Assembly: GCF_024721975.1 (NCBI RefSeq)
Contig: NZ_JANQBB010000001.1
Span: 496,001 to 560,000, forward strand
DNA: 64,000 nt
Origin: Paenibacillus endoradicis
GTDB lineage: Bacteria > Bacillota > Bacilli > Paenibacillales > Paenibacillaceae
Direction of reading: 5' to 3'
The notes beneath the pieces were generated by a model. That model did no database searches. It was not told where the DNA came from and saw nothing but the letters and a program-made list of their open reading frames with translations. Below, piece by piece: positions 27,329-36,109 of this stretch (position 1 is its first letter; each line of letters starts with the position of its first letter). The position numbers and the translations under genes were made by a program.

Positions 27329-27660
27329 GTTTGAAATTAACAGGGAATGGTCTATTCGAGTCATCACGAATGATGCTACCCGAACATAAGGAAGCCTATA
27401 ATGAATTTCATAAAAATTTGGAACAGAAAGAACGCCCACACTTTGATGAACAACGATTAGTTGAACTTTCTTATCAGTTTGCCGAAGCGATGAATGAGAA
27501 GGCTACTGTTCGTATTCGCATTTATGATTTGTTCCAGGATCGATGGATAACAGGAAAAGTTCAGCGTATTGATGTTTTGCAAGCTCGAATGAAATTGGTG
27601 CAGGAAGACGAGACACGCTGGATTAAGCTTGAGGAAATTATTGATCTTGTCGTGGAGTAG
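27325..27660 (+). CDS. yolD: YolD-like protein, partner of UvrX
   Basis: 111 residues. The family motif region LPEHKEAYNEFHKN is followed by a YolD core ending in RWITGKVQRIDVLQARMKL. YolD-like proteins are thought to bind and modulate Y-family polymerases encoded next to them. Translationally coupled to uvrX by a 4-base overlap. The last 165 bases and about 45 bases after the stop recur as a decayed copy at 33750-33957. Confidence 0.9.
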   Translation: MSLKLTGNGLFESSRMMLPEHKEAYNEFHKNLEQKERPHFDEQRLVELSYQFAEAMNEKATVRIRIYDLFQDRWITGKVQRIDVLQARMKLVQEDETRWIKLEEIIDLVVE

Positions 27661-28153
27661 ATAGTTGCTGCTTCGCGACATATTAAAACAGGAAATTGAG
27701 TGGAGAAAATGCTTGATTTTCTTGTAACACTTAGGAAAAAACAGCATTTTTTTCGAAGACTTGTACTTAGTTGCGTGTTCTCAAATGTAACATTTCTTGC
27801 AGTTATTGAAATGAATTTTACTTAAAATGAGTCAGTAGTTCGGGGTAAAAAAATAAAACAAAGAACGAGCGTCGATGATGCCCGTTCTTTGTTTTATTAA
27901 ATAACGTTTAAACGTAAGCTAATATTCAATTAAGTGAATCTTGTACAATCATATCGGGTTTGAATTTAAAATATTATGTTAGAGTTGTTTGTAACATTCA
28001 TGTAACATACTCAGGTTATTCTATTTAAAGTGGTGTGATTGTTAGTCTATTTGCATAATCAAAATTTTGGTTTTGTGCTTGAATAAAAAATAGGTTAGTG
28101 ATTTGTAAAATGAGTTTTAAAATGGGTCTATTATAAAATAGGAGGTAAGATAA
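27661..28153 (+). other. Intergenic stretch after yolD
   Basis: About 490 bases without a gene. It holds the first 45 bases shared with the 33.9 kb direct repeat, a strong terminator (27852-27898), and an AT-rich leader before the lipoprotein gene. No clear promoter could be fixed. Confidence 0.6.
27852..27898. terminator. Strong terminator of the uvrX-yolD operon
   Basis: Perfect 16-bp stem AATAAAACAAAGAACG with a 15-base loop and its complement CGTTCTTTGTTTTATT. A/T runs on both sides. Confidence 0.9.
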
Positions 28154-30460
28154 ATGAGGAAAATAAGTAAAATCATTTTAATCGTTGCAATGGCAAGTAG
28201 TGTTCTTACGGGGTGTATGAATGAAAAAATCATACCAAGTAAAGAGGAAATCTCACAAATTAATAATTTAAACTTTAACTTTAGTGTAGATCCGGAGACA
28301 CTAGCGCTTGAGGTAGAGTCCAATGGAATTACCGAGAAAGTATCGGAGCCCTTGGAGAGAATGAAAGTTTCAAATTTAGAAGACAGTGGAGATAACATTA
28401 GCTGGAGCTATTTGGAACAGGGAATTGACGTTGATATCGAGAAAAAAGAAAATTATGTAGATGTAGCTATAAAATCAAGTAAAGTCGAAGACAACACGTT
28501 TATATGGCCAAAAGTGAACGGTGATGGATATATGCTCCCGTTTAATCAGGGCAAGTATATTCCAAGCAATGATTCTATTTGGACAGATTATTTAAATGAG
28601 GGAAAAATGAAGGTTATTGAGGCTTTATCTATGCAATTTTTTGCAGTTGATAAAAGTGAGTATTCGCTAGTATATATAATTAGAAATCCTTATAATAGTG
28701 AAATTGATTTTAATACAGAAAATGGTATTGAGTTTGCTTTTAATCATGAGTTTCCACAGATTAATGAAGAGAAGGAATATGGATTTAGAATATATTTAAC
28801 TGAAAAAAATACAGTGGATGTTGCAAAAACCTATAAAAACTATTTGATTGAACAAGGTGATTTCAAAAGTTTGGCGGATAAGGCTGAAGAAAATAGTAAT
28901 ATTGAAAAGCTTTACGGTGCACCCCATGTTTATTTTTGGGATAGAACGGTGATTTCAGAGGAAAATATAAAATGGGCAAAACTGAAAGAAAGTTTACCTG
29001 AAAAACTGAAATTATGGATTCAGGAGTTATTAACTACTAAAGTTGAGGATGGATCAGAACTTTCATCGGGCTTAGAAGATTTGAATAACTTAGATTATGT
29101 AGACAATTACACTAAGAATAGAATACTAAAAGGTCTAAGTGCCGTAATGCAACTAAAAGAATTCTATAATCAGGAAATATTTACTGATTTAGATAAAGAA
29201 ACGCAGGGGCTATTAGACAGGGGAATAGCAAAATTAAATGCTGTTGAATTAATTGACTTAAATAAGAGATTGTTAAAAAGCGTGCTTGGAAATGTAGTTG
29301 ACCCAATAGAGGAGTGGGCAGCTGCAAATACCGTAGATGTGATAAAGGATATGAAGGATTCAGGGTTAGAATATATGTGGATTGGGTTGGACGACTGGCA
29401 GGAAGGGTTTATTAAGCCAGAGTTAATAAAAAAAGCGGAAGATTTGGGGTATTTAATTGGCACATATGATTCGTATCATTCAATCCATGAACCAGGTAAA
29501 GAGAAGTGGGAAACTGCCAAGTTTAAAGATACTTCACTATACGAGGATGCAACTGTAACGAATAAAGATGGGAGCAAGATTGAAGGATTCCAGGGTGTAG
29601 GTAGAAAATTGAATCCGACACTTGCAATGCCTAGTGTAGAAGAAAGAGTAACTACGATTTTAAGTACTGGCATAGCGTTTAACTCATGGTTTTTAGATAC
29701 AGATGGCACTGGAGAGATCTATGATGATTATTCGCCAGAACATATTACTACTGAAAATGAAGATATCCAAGCTAGAATTAAGAGAATGGAGTATCTGCAA
29801 AAAGAATGGAATATGGTCGTTGGAACTGAGGGAGGAAATGATTTTGCTAACAAAACTATTGCCTTTGCACATGGAATAGAAACACCATCATTTTCTTGGA
29901 TGGATGCGGACATGGCCAAAAACAAAGAAAGTGAGTATTATGTAGGGAGATACTATTCAAGTACTGGCGGAGTACCCGAATTATTCTCTAAACAAATACC
30001 TATAAAGGAAAAGTATAAGAAGTTATTTTTGGATACAGATTACACGATCCCATTGTACAAGTTGGTTTACAACGATTCAGTGATTACAAGTTATTGGTGG
30101 GGATGGGGAAGCTTAAAATTTGAAGATGAAATAGTAAATAGGATGTTGTATGAGATACTTTATAATGTCCCTCCTTTATATCATATAGATAAAGTTGAGT
30201 GGGAAAAACACAAAGAAACAATAGTTAAGCATTCTAAAGTATGGTCAAAGTTCAGTGAAAAAGCAATCAAGGAAGAAATGACAGATTTTCGAATTTTATC
30301 AGATGATAAACTCGTTCAAATGACAGCATATGGTGAAGAATTAAGTGCAGTAACAAATTTTTCAGAAGATGAATTTAACTATCACGGGGAGATAATACCT
30401 GGGAAATCAGTTTTAATTATTGATGGCGACAGTAATACTATCTATTCACCGGAAAAATAA
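28154..30460 (+). CDS. Secreted lipoprotein, glycoside hydrolase-like (GH101-related barrel)
   Basis: 768 residues. The N-terminus is a lipoprotein signal (MRKISKIILIV, lipobox LTGC at about residue 21), so it should sit on the outer face of the membrane. The region about 400-690 looks like a TIM-barrel glycosidase related to the GH101-like GHL1-3 group: YMWIGLDDWQEGF, WFLDTDGTGE (acidic pair near 513) and VVGTEGGND (near 555). These are candidate catalytic acids, by inference. AGGAGG precedes ATG. It is AT-rich with many AGA and ATA codons compared with the housekeeping block, suggesting transfer. No transporter or sugar genes adjoin it. Its substrate is unknown. Confidence 0.62.
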   Translation: MRKISKIILIVAMASSVLTGCMNEKIIPSKEEISQINNLNFNFSVDPETLALEVESNGITEKVSEPLERMKVSNLEDSGDNISWSYLEQGIDVDIEKKENYVDVAIKSSKVEDNTFIWPKVNGDGYMLPFNQGKYIPSNDSIWTDYLNEGKMKVIEALSMQFFAVDKSEYSLVYIIRNPYNSEIDFNTENGIEFAFNHEFPQINEEKEYGFRIYLTEKNTVDVAKTYKNYLIEQGDFKSLADKAEENSNIEKLYGAPHVYFWDRTVISEENIKWAKLKESLPEKLKLWIQELLTTKVEDGSELSSGLEDLNNLDYVDNYTKNRILKGLSAVMQLKEFYNQEIFTDLDKETQGLLDRGIAKLNAVELIDLNKRLLKSVLGNVVDPIEEWAAANTVDVIKDMKDSGLEYMWIGLDDWQEGFIKPELIKKAEDLGYLIGTYDSYHSIHEPGKEKWETAKFKDTSLYEDATVTNKDGSKIEGFQGVGRKLNPTLAMPSVEERVTTILSTGIAFNSWFLDTDGTGEIYDDYSPEHITTENEDIQARIKRMEYLQKEWNMVVGTEGGNDFANKTIAFAHGIETPSFSWMDADMAKNKESEYYVGRYYSSTGGVPELFSKQIPIKEKYKKLFLDTDYTIPLYKLVYNDSVITSYWWGWGSLKFEDEIVNRMLYEILYNVPPLYHIDKVEWEKHKETIVKHSKVWSKFSEKAIKEEMTDFRILSDDKLVQMTAYGEELSAVTNFSEDEFNYHGEIIPGKSVLIIDGDSNTIYSPEK

Positions 30461-30547
30461 GCGTGAAATTCACTACATTTTAACTGTTTATTTCCGATAA
30501 GCTAAATCAGAACACTAAGGAAGAAAATGCTGAATAATGCCCCTTTA

Positions 30548-30584
30548 AAAAAGAAGTGCACCCAACATTTGGAGGTGCTTTTTT
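30548..30584 (+). terminator. Possible terminator after the lipoprotein gene
   Basis: AAAGAAGTGCACC and GGTGCTTTTTTT form an imperfect stem followed by a T-run, 90 bases after the preceding stop. The right arm overlaps the GGAGGTG ribosome site of the next small gene, so the hairpin could also hide that site. Confidence 0.5.
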
Positions 30585-30585
30585 T

Positions 30586-30846
30586 ATGGAGAAATTTACA
30601 GAAAAACAAAAAATAGAAGCAGTAGAACAATATCTCATTACAGATAGTGGACACCGGTCTAAAATGAATCGTATGCGTAATCATTTTACCATTGAACCCG
30701 ACGTAGTAATGGAACTAAAGTATGTAATAGAACACAAAACAAAGATTCATTCATTAAGTTTCTTTCTCAGTCCACCCGAAGCAACCTTTACCCTAAAAGA
30801 GGTAACGCAAATTAACGATGATGTCGTTAAAGACAAAGTCATATGA
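30586..30846 (+). CDS. Small orphan protein, possible transposase-derived fragment
   Basis: 86 residues, not recognised. The first part (MEKFTEKQKIEAVEQYL) resembles the N-terminal helix of IS3-type OrfA proteins; the rest (FTIEPDVVMELKYVIEH, then LSFFLSPPEATFTLKEV) does not. GGAGGTG lies 10 bases before ATG. No inverted repeats or second transposase gene were seen, so it may be a decayed or chimeric gene. Confidence 0.45.
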   Translation: MEKFTEKQKIEAVEQYLITDSGHRSKMNRMRNHFTIEPDVVMELKYVIEHKTKIHSLSFFLSPPEATFTLKEVTQINDDVVKDKVI

Positions 30847-30897
30847 GTGGATACAAAAGAATAGATTAATGGAAATCTGTATGTAGGAACTAGAATA

Positions 30898-31890
30898 ATG
30901 AAAAAGAGAGTTGAAAAAATTTCCATAGTAGCGATAGTGCTAGTCTTGATAGCATCAGGAGTTTTTGCATTTCGTAAACCTTTGGCTATGCTTGCATTTA
31001 ATATATTTCTATCAGATCAGGTCGTGAACACGTTAGAGGAGAAGTCATATAAACCTCTAGAAGGGGAGGGAAATGTAACTTATAGTAAAGCAGAAACGCT
31101 GAACCCTTTTTCTGTTTTACTATTAGGTACAGACCAACGTGAAAATGAAACGGCGCGTTCAGATACAATGATTTATGCGGTGATAAGACCTCAAGAATCA
31201 AAGGTATTATTGGTTTCAATTCCACGGGATACCTATACTGAAATTATAGGAAAAGGAAAGAAGGATAAGATCAATCATGCCTTCGCTTTTGGCGGACAAC
31301 GAATGGCGAAAGATACCATGGAGGCTTTGCTCGCCCATACGTTAGACTACTATGCTTCAATTAATTTTGTAGGATTAAAGGATGCGGTGGATGAGCTTGG
31401 AGGGGTGGAACTTCCGATTGAGAAGGATATCGTCAATAAAGGGATAGACCATGATAAATTCACGATTAAAGCAAATCAGTCTATTTATCACGGTACCGAT
31501 GCTTTAAATTATGTTCGATACCGTGAGGATAGTGATTTCAATCGTACGAAGAGACAACAGGTCTTCTTAGATCAGGTAGCTAAAAAGATGATGAATCTAA
31601 ATCAAATCGTTAAGATTCCACAATTACTTGATATTATGGGATCTAACCTACAGACGGACATGCAACCTAAGTTTATCATTGATCTGAGCAAACAACTCCT
31701 AGCCGGAAGTAAAGTTCAAATTACAAGTTATACGGTTATGGGTGAGAGTATCCGATTGAATGGGATATCCTATGACCGTGTGGATGAAGAAGATCTTAAA
31801 TTTGCTCAAGATCTAATTGATAATTGGACGGACAACAACATACCAACAGATCAGTTACTAATGCCAGAAGATCAGGATAAAGCAGAGTAA
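30898..31890 (+). CDS. LytR-CpsA-Psr (LCP) family cell wall glycopolymer ligase
   Basis: 330 residues. A membrane anchor at about 5-28 is followed by an extracellular LCP domain: LLLGTDQRENETARSDTMI, VSIPRDTY, INHAFAFGG and YVRYREDSDFNRTKRQ, with the Arg and Asp residues that bind the pyrophosphate lipid. LCP enzymes attach teichoic acids or capsule polymers to peptidoglycan. No teichoic-acid genes are nearby. The ribosome site is weak (AGGAA). Confidence 0.92.
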   Translation: MKKRVEKISIVAIVLVLIASGVFAFRKPLAMLAFNIFLSDQVVNTLEEKSYKPLEGEGNVTYSKAETLNPFSVLLLGTDQRENETARSDTMIYAVIRPQESKVLLVSIPRDTYTEIIGKGKKDKINHAFAFGGQRMAKDTMEALLAHTLDYYASINFVGLKDAVDELGGVELPIEKDIVNKGIDHDKFTIKANQSIYHGTDALNYVRYREDSDFNRTKRQQVFLDQVAKKMMNLNQIVKIPQLLDIMGSNLQTDMQPKFIIDLSKQLLAGSKVQITSYTVMGESIRLNGISYDRVDEEDLKFAQDLIDNWTDNNIPTDQLLMPEDQDKAE

Positions 31891-32031
31891 GTTAATTTGA
31901 ATAAGTAGCCCTGCCGCGAATAACGATAGTGATAATGGGAAGAAAATAGTCATTGAAAAGAGTCTTATGGAAATGCAATTATGCCATTTTTAATCCCTCA
32001 TTTTGACGAGATATATGTAGTAGATTCTAGG

Positions 32032-32069
32032 AACAGACGCCTAATCGAAATGATTAGGCGTCTGTTTTT
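32032..32069. terminator. Terminator after the LCP gene
   Basis: Perfect 15-bp stem AACAGACGCCTAATC, 5-base loop GAAAT, complement, then TTTTT. It lies 140 bases after the LCP stop. Confidence 0.88.
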
Positions 32070-32165
32070 ATGTGGATTCGTGAATTCTCGTCACGGCACT
32101 TATTCAATTTGAACCGTTCTATCTCCTTATTGAAGATGATTAGTTGTTCTCTTGCTGAATGAGTG

Positions 32166-32212
32166 TTGACATATTTTATGTCGTAGTATATAGTTGTGAC
32201 ATAAAATATGTC
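32166..32212 (+). promoter_or_regulatory. Promoter with two palindromic operators before the HTH gene
   Basis: TTGACA (32166-32171) and TATAGT (32189-32194) are 17 bases apart. Operator 1 GACATATTTTATGTC (32168-32182) overlaps the -35; operator 2 GACATAAAATATGTC (32198-32212) covers the start region and touches the GGAGG ribosome site. Each operator has a GACATA/TATGTC dyad, the two are inverted copies of each other, and their centres are 30 bp apart. This is the usual layout of a self-repressing HTH regulator. Confidence 0.85.
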
Positions 32213-32225
32213 GGAGGTAGTAAGG

Positions 32226-32735
32226 ATGAACAAATCAGAGATGGAACGGTCCAAAACTATTTTGGAATATTTGGTCATGATTAATGAGTTGTCTTATTCT
32301 GGGATAGGTCGTGAACTTAACATTACACCACAGCAGTTTTCAGACTGGATTAAAAAGCGTAGACCGATTCCGCAGGAGCGTTTGCAGGCCCTTGCAAATT
32401 ATTTTGGAGTTGAAGAAGCAGTGTTGATTGACAATCATCAATATGCAAAGCCAATAACTTCTATTGCCAAAATCGAGCTTCATATGCTTCTAGTGGAACA
32501 AAAGGTAGAACAGTTAGAAGTTGAGGGTGCAGACGAGGAAGATATTGAGCCTTATCGAAATAAAAAGTTTGAACTTCAGCAAGAGAGGGAAGATGAGCTT
32601 CGTCTTGCAAGAATTGCCGTCGTGTTACAGCAGAGGGATGAACGAATCGATGCCCTTATCGATATCGTATTAGATGAGCTTGAAGCTGGACAAATAGAGG
32701 ATCTCAGAAGAAAACTACAAAAAGGAGATGTATAG
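32226..32735 (+). CDS. XRE-like HTH regulator with coiled-coil tail
   Basis: 169 residues. The HTH lies at about 15-65 (SYSGIGRELNITPQQFSDWI, then a third helix up to YFGVEEAVLID). The rest is a charged, mostly helical region (LHMLLVEQKVEQLEVEG, ELQQEREDELRLARI) likely to be a coiled coil. The start ATG 32226 follows GGAGG. It sits 2 bases before the Ntn-hydrolase gene and behind paired operators, so it probably represses this operon; the inducer is unknown. Confidence 0.82.
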   Translation: MNKSEMERSKTILEYLVMINELSYSGIGRELNITPQQFSDWIKKRRPIPQERLQALANYFGVEEAVLIDNHQYAKPITSIAKIELHMLLVEQKVEQLEVEGADEEDIEPYRNKKFELQQEREDELRLARIAVVLQQRDERIDALIDIVLDELEAGQIEDLRRKLQKGDV

Positions 32736-32737
32736 AA

Positions 32738-33757
32738 GTGAGTACAGCAATATATGTGGGCAAGAAAGGCATTAACCTACTTGGAAAAAACCAAGACAAT
32801 CCCTACGACGGAGCTTACATATTCACCAATAAACGAAATGTTACGAAAAGAGCGATGGTCATGCCACCAGATCATCCGGCGGAATGGAGTTCGCGGTACG
32901 GCAGCTTAATTATCACGCAGGTAGGTAAGGAAATGCCAAATGGCGGCATGAACGAAGCTGGTCTCGTGGTGGAACAGACAACATTATGGCAGTCTGCTTA
33001 TTCAGAGAACAGCGTCCTTCCGGCAATAGGCGAACTCCCGTGGATGCAGCTATTACTAGATACTTGTTCATCCGTACAGGAAGCGATAGAAACCGCATCA
33101 AGAGTCCGTATTGTACAGCCAATGTCACGTCTTCACTATATTGTTTGCGATCGTTTAAAAGACTGTGCGATTATTGAGTTTTTAAACGGAGAAATGAACG
33201 TGTATCGTGGCAATACGTTGCCGATTTCGATAATGGCGAATACACCTTATGTGGAGGCAGTTAGAGACTTGGAAGATATGGAAGAAAAGTGGCATATTAG
33301 GTATGATGATTATTCACGAAATTCGATGGAACGCCTCAAGAGAGTAGCAACTTCTATTGCCCTTCCGATACCCTCTAATGAGGGAGAACATATTGGTTAC
33401 CTATTTGAAGCACTACAATCCGCTCGACGAGAGGATACCGCTTACAGTCTAGTATATGATTTGGAAAAATTGGAACTGCATTTCTTATCGAATCAATATC
33501 CTGAGAGGAAAGTCATTCGACTAAAAGAGTTGGATTTTTCCTTGCATTCCAGCGCAAAGGTGATTGATCTACATCAATTAGATCATGGAATTTGTAATGA
33601 CCGTTTTGAAGAGTACAACTCAAGTATGAACCGAATAGTTGTGGAGTCATTTTTTCAAGATCCTGTATTAACTGAAGCATTTGGATGGACGATTACAGAA
33701 GAAATGATTAACTTTCTAGCTTCTTTCCCCGATTTGTATCAGTCCGGAGATGAATGA
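32738..33757 (+). CDS. Choloylglycine hydrolase / penicillin V acylase-like Ntn-hydrolase
   Basis: 339 residues, GTG start after AAGGAGATG. The fold signature is visible: LLGKNQDNPYDGAYIFTNKR with the Asp of the active site, MANTPYVEAV with the conserved Asn, and GGMNEAGLVVEQTTLW. These enzymes cut linear C-N amide bonds, for example acyl homoserine lactones, bile salts or penicillin V. The usual nucleophile is Cys2; here the protein starts MSTAIYVG, so Ser2 (or Thr3) would have to act, or the enzyme is inactive. Its last codons overlap a decayed copy of yolD. Confidence 0.78.
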   Translation: MSTAIYVGKKGINLLGKNQDNPYDGAYIFTNKRNVTKRAMVMPPDHPAEWSSRYGSLIITQVGKEMPNGGMNEAGLVVEQTTLWQSAYSENSVLPAIGELPWMQLLLDTCSSVQEAIETASRVRIVQPMSRLHYIVCDRLKDCAIIEFLNGEMNVYRGNTLPISIMANTPYVEAVRDLEDMEEKWHIRYDDYSRNSMERLKRVATSIALPIPSNEGEHIGYLFEALQSARREDTAYSLVYDLEKLELHFLSNQYPERKVIRLKELDFSLHSSAKVIDLHQLDHGICNDRFEEYNSSMNRIVVESFFQDPVLTEAFGWTITEEMINFLASFPDLYQSGDE

Positions 33758-33913
33758 GGAGGCTACTATTCGTATTTATGATTTGTTCCAAGATAGATGG
33801 ATAACAGGCAAAGTATCACGAATAGATCCGTTGCAAGTTCGGATGAAATTGGTACAGGAAGACGAGACACGCGGATTAAGTTTGAGAAAATTATCGATCT
33901 TGTGGTGAAGTAA
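33750..33913 (+). pseudogene. Decayed copy of the 3' end of yolD
   Basis: From MNEEATIRIYDLFQDRWITG onward the sequence repeats the end of the intact yolD at 27325-27660, with substitutions, a 6-base deletion, and a 1-base deletion near 33872 (CGCGGATT instead of CGCTGGATT) that breaks the frame. Similarity continues about 45 bases past the old stop. With the 27.5 kb copy it forms an imperfect direct repeat around about 6 kb. Confidence 0.9.
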
Positions 33914-33979
33914 TTAGTTGCTGCTCGTGACACATTAAAAATAAAGGGAATTGAGACAAGAGATCGCTAATATGTCCCA

Positions 33980-35245
33980 TTATTTAAGGCGATGGGTCAA
34001 TACCCAGAATAGAAGAGCCAAAGCACTGACAATTGCACCTAACAAACACACTCCGTTCCAACCTGAGTAAACATAGATACTGGTAGATGCGATTGACCCG
34101 GTGGCGCTACCAATGGAATAGAAAATCATGTAACCAGCAGTAAGCCTACTGCGTGCCTCAGGGCGCAAAGTAAGGATCATGCTTTGGTTGGTGACATGTA
34201 CGGCTTGTACTGCCAGGTCAAGAAGAAAAATACCGACGACTAATGCGAGAAGTGAATGTTGAGTATAACTTATTGGCAACCATGATGTAACCAACAGAAT
34301 CAATGCGACGCCTGTGGTCCTATGCCCTAAACCTCGATCGGCAAGACGACCTGCTCGCGCTGCTGCTAACGCTCCAGCAACTCCAGCAAGACCAAACGCT
34401 CCAATAGCAGTATGTGAAAGAGAAAGCGGCGGAGCGCTAAGAGGCAGCACTAGGGAAGTCCAGAATATACTGAAAGCGGTAAAAATCAACATGGCTAGTG
34501 CAGCACGGATTCGCAGAATTCTTTCTTGTGCGAACAATGTGAGCAGCGAACGAAGCAACTGTAGATAGGATATTGATTCTCTTTTGTGATCATAATGCGG
34601 AAGTACCCTAAGCAATACACATGCCATGATTAGCGTTAATACCGCAGAGACAAGGTAGACGGAACGCCATCCGGCTAAATCCGTTAATACGCCAGCGAAA
34701 GTTCGCGCCAGTAGAATACCAATTACGATTCCACTTGTCACAACACCCACGGTACGCCCACGTTCAGCTGGGGCAGCTAAAGTTGCCGCAAACGCAACGA
34801 GCGTCTGTGCCACTACGGCAAGCAATCCAACCGCAGCTATGCCTATGAATAACACCATGCTGGTGGGAGCGGTGCCAATCACAATTAAAGCCAACACGGA
34901 TACTAGCATCTGCCCAGTAATCAACCAACGTCGATTTAATAAATCGCCGAGGGGCACTAGCAATAGCAGTCCAAATGCGTAACAAACTTGAGTTATTGTA
35001 ATAACAATGCCGACAGATGAATGAGTAATACCGAACTCGTTTGAAATAGCGTCCAGCAAGGGTTGCGCGTAATATATGTTGGCGACTGCCAGTCCGCAAG
35101 CGATCGCAAATAAGAGTGCAACATTGCGAGACATTAAAGATGCGGGCGCTGTTTCTGATGTTATAAGCGTCTCTTGAGCTGGTACAACGTGTTTGCCTGT
35201 ATAATCCACGGTAATGACTTTCGATTCTTCAATAAACTTCCCCAA
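33980..35245 (-). CDS. MFS transporter
   Basis: 421 residues, about 12 membrane helices. It begins after a 35-residue cytoplasmic tail with the NIYYAQPLLD helix, has the MFS loop motif LGDLLNRRWLI and the NQSMILTLRPEARSR segment. This group includes putative efflux carriers for small organic compounds. The TTG start lies 8 bases after AGGAGG. It is divergent from a TetR gene and has a TetR-type palindrome in its leader. The gene is richer in G+C than its neighbours. Confidence 0.88.
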   Translation of the reverse strand: MGKFIEESKVITVDYTGKHVVPAQETLITSETAPASLMSRNVALLFAIACGLAVANIYYAQPLLDAISNEFGITHSSVGIVITITQVCYAFGLLLLVPLGDLLNRRWLITGQMLVSVLALIVIGTAPTSMVLFIGIAAVGLLAVVAQTLVAFAATLAAPAERGRTVGVVTSGIVIGILLARTFAGVLTDLAGWRSVYLVSAVLTLIMACVLLRVLPHYDHKRESISYLQLLRSLLTLFAQERILRIRAALAMLIFTAFSIFWTSLVLPLSAPPLSLSHTAIGAFGLAGVAGALAAARAGRLADRGLGHRTTGVALILLVTSWLPISYTQHSLLALVVGIFLLDLAVQAVHVTNQSMILTLRPEARSRLTAGYMIFYSIGSATGSIASTSIYVYSGWNGVCLLGAIVSALALLFWVLTHRLK

Positions 35246-35289
35246 AGATAACGCCTCCTTAAATTTATGTTTATCAGATTTATAGAATA

Positions 35290-35349
35290 AAATACCGATC
35301 GGTATTTAATTTGTTGATAAATATAACTCGAAAAAAAGATATCTGTCAA
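35290..35349 (-). promoter_or_regulatory. MFS promoter with perfect 18-bp operator palindrome
   Basis: On the - strand TTGACA (35349-35344) and TATATT (35325-35320) are 18 bases apart. Just downstream is the perfect palindrome AAATACCGATCGGTATTT (35290-35307). A matching but imperfect site lies before the TetR gene, so this is probably its operator. Confidence 0.82.
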
Positions 35350-35440
35350 GAGATTATTGTAGAGGAAAGCTGAAATGTAGCGATAACTCTAATTAATCTA
35401 CTTTTGTATGAGATTTAAGAGCTGTAAAAGCTTAATCTTA

Positions 35441-35489
35441 TTGACAGAATAATCTTCACATTATAAAATTATAACATACCGTTCGATAT
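35441..35489 (+). promoter_or_regulatory. TetR promoter and second operator
   Basis: TTGACA (35441-35446) and TAAAAT (35464-35469) are spaced by 17. ATACCGTTCGATAT (35476-35489) covers the start region and matches the palindrome ATACCGATCGGTAT at 35292-35305 at 12 of 14 positions, suggesting weaker self-control. Confidence 0.75.
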
Positions 35490-35506
35490 GAAAAGAGGGG
35501 ATTGCT

Positions 35507-36088
35507 ATGGCACGAAGACGCGAATTTGATGAGGACAATGCATTGGATGCAGCTATGCAACTATTTTGGGAAAAAGGGTTCGAAGCTACCTCTTTAAGCG
35601 ACTTGACATCAAGAATGGGCATTCAGCGACCAAGCATATACTCCACCTTTGGGGACAAAAAAGGATTATTTGAAGCTGCGTTGCGAAAATATACAAATTC
35701 TCATGCTGCCTATGTTCGCGCCAATTTTCAAAACAATTCTTCTGTTAAAAAAGCATTCCGTGCCTTTTTTGAAAATATGGTGGCAAAAGAAGATGAAAAA
35801 AGTCCGAACTGGGGGTGCTTTTGCATCAATTCGATGGTGGAGCTTGCGCCTCATGATGAGAAATTTGCAATCCTAACAAGAGAACATCAAATGTATCTCT
35901 CGGTAATATTCCAAGAAACGATTGAAAGAGGTTTGCGCTCAGGTGAGCTTGATAGCACTATTAATGCAAAGGGTTTAGCACAGACGCTAGTCATATCGTT
36001 AATAGGACTGACGGTGTTCATGAAATCTCGTCCTGAACGAGTATTTGTTGATAATTCTGTAAAAGAAATACTTACATTGTTAAGATAG
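35507..36088 (+). CDS. TetR-family transcriptional regulator
   Basis: 193 residues. The N-terminal HTH (RREFDEDNALDAAMQLFWEK, TSLSDLTSRMGIQRPSIYST) is typical TetR. The C-terminal domain with NWGCFCINSMVELAP is like the AcrR/YxaF branch. GAGGGGA precedes ATG. It is divergent from the MFS gene, with operators before both, so it most likely represses the pump until a ligand binds. Confidence 0.92.
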   Translation: MARRREFDEDNALDAAMQLFWEKGFEATSLSDLTSRMGIQRPSIYSTFGDKKGLFEAALRKYTNSHAAYVRANFQNNSSVKKAFRAFFENMVAKEDEKSPNWGCFCINSMVELAPHDEKFAILTREHQMYLSVIFQETIERGLRSGELDSTINAKGLAQTLVISLIGLTVFMKSRPERVFVDNSVKEILTLLR

Positions 36089-36109
36089 AATCAAAAAATA
36101 TGGAATCGG

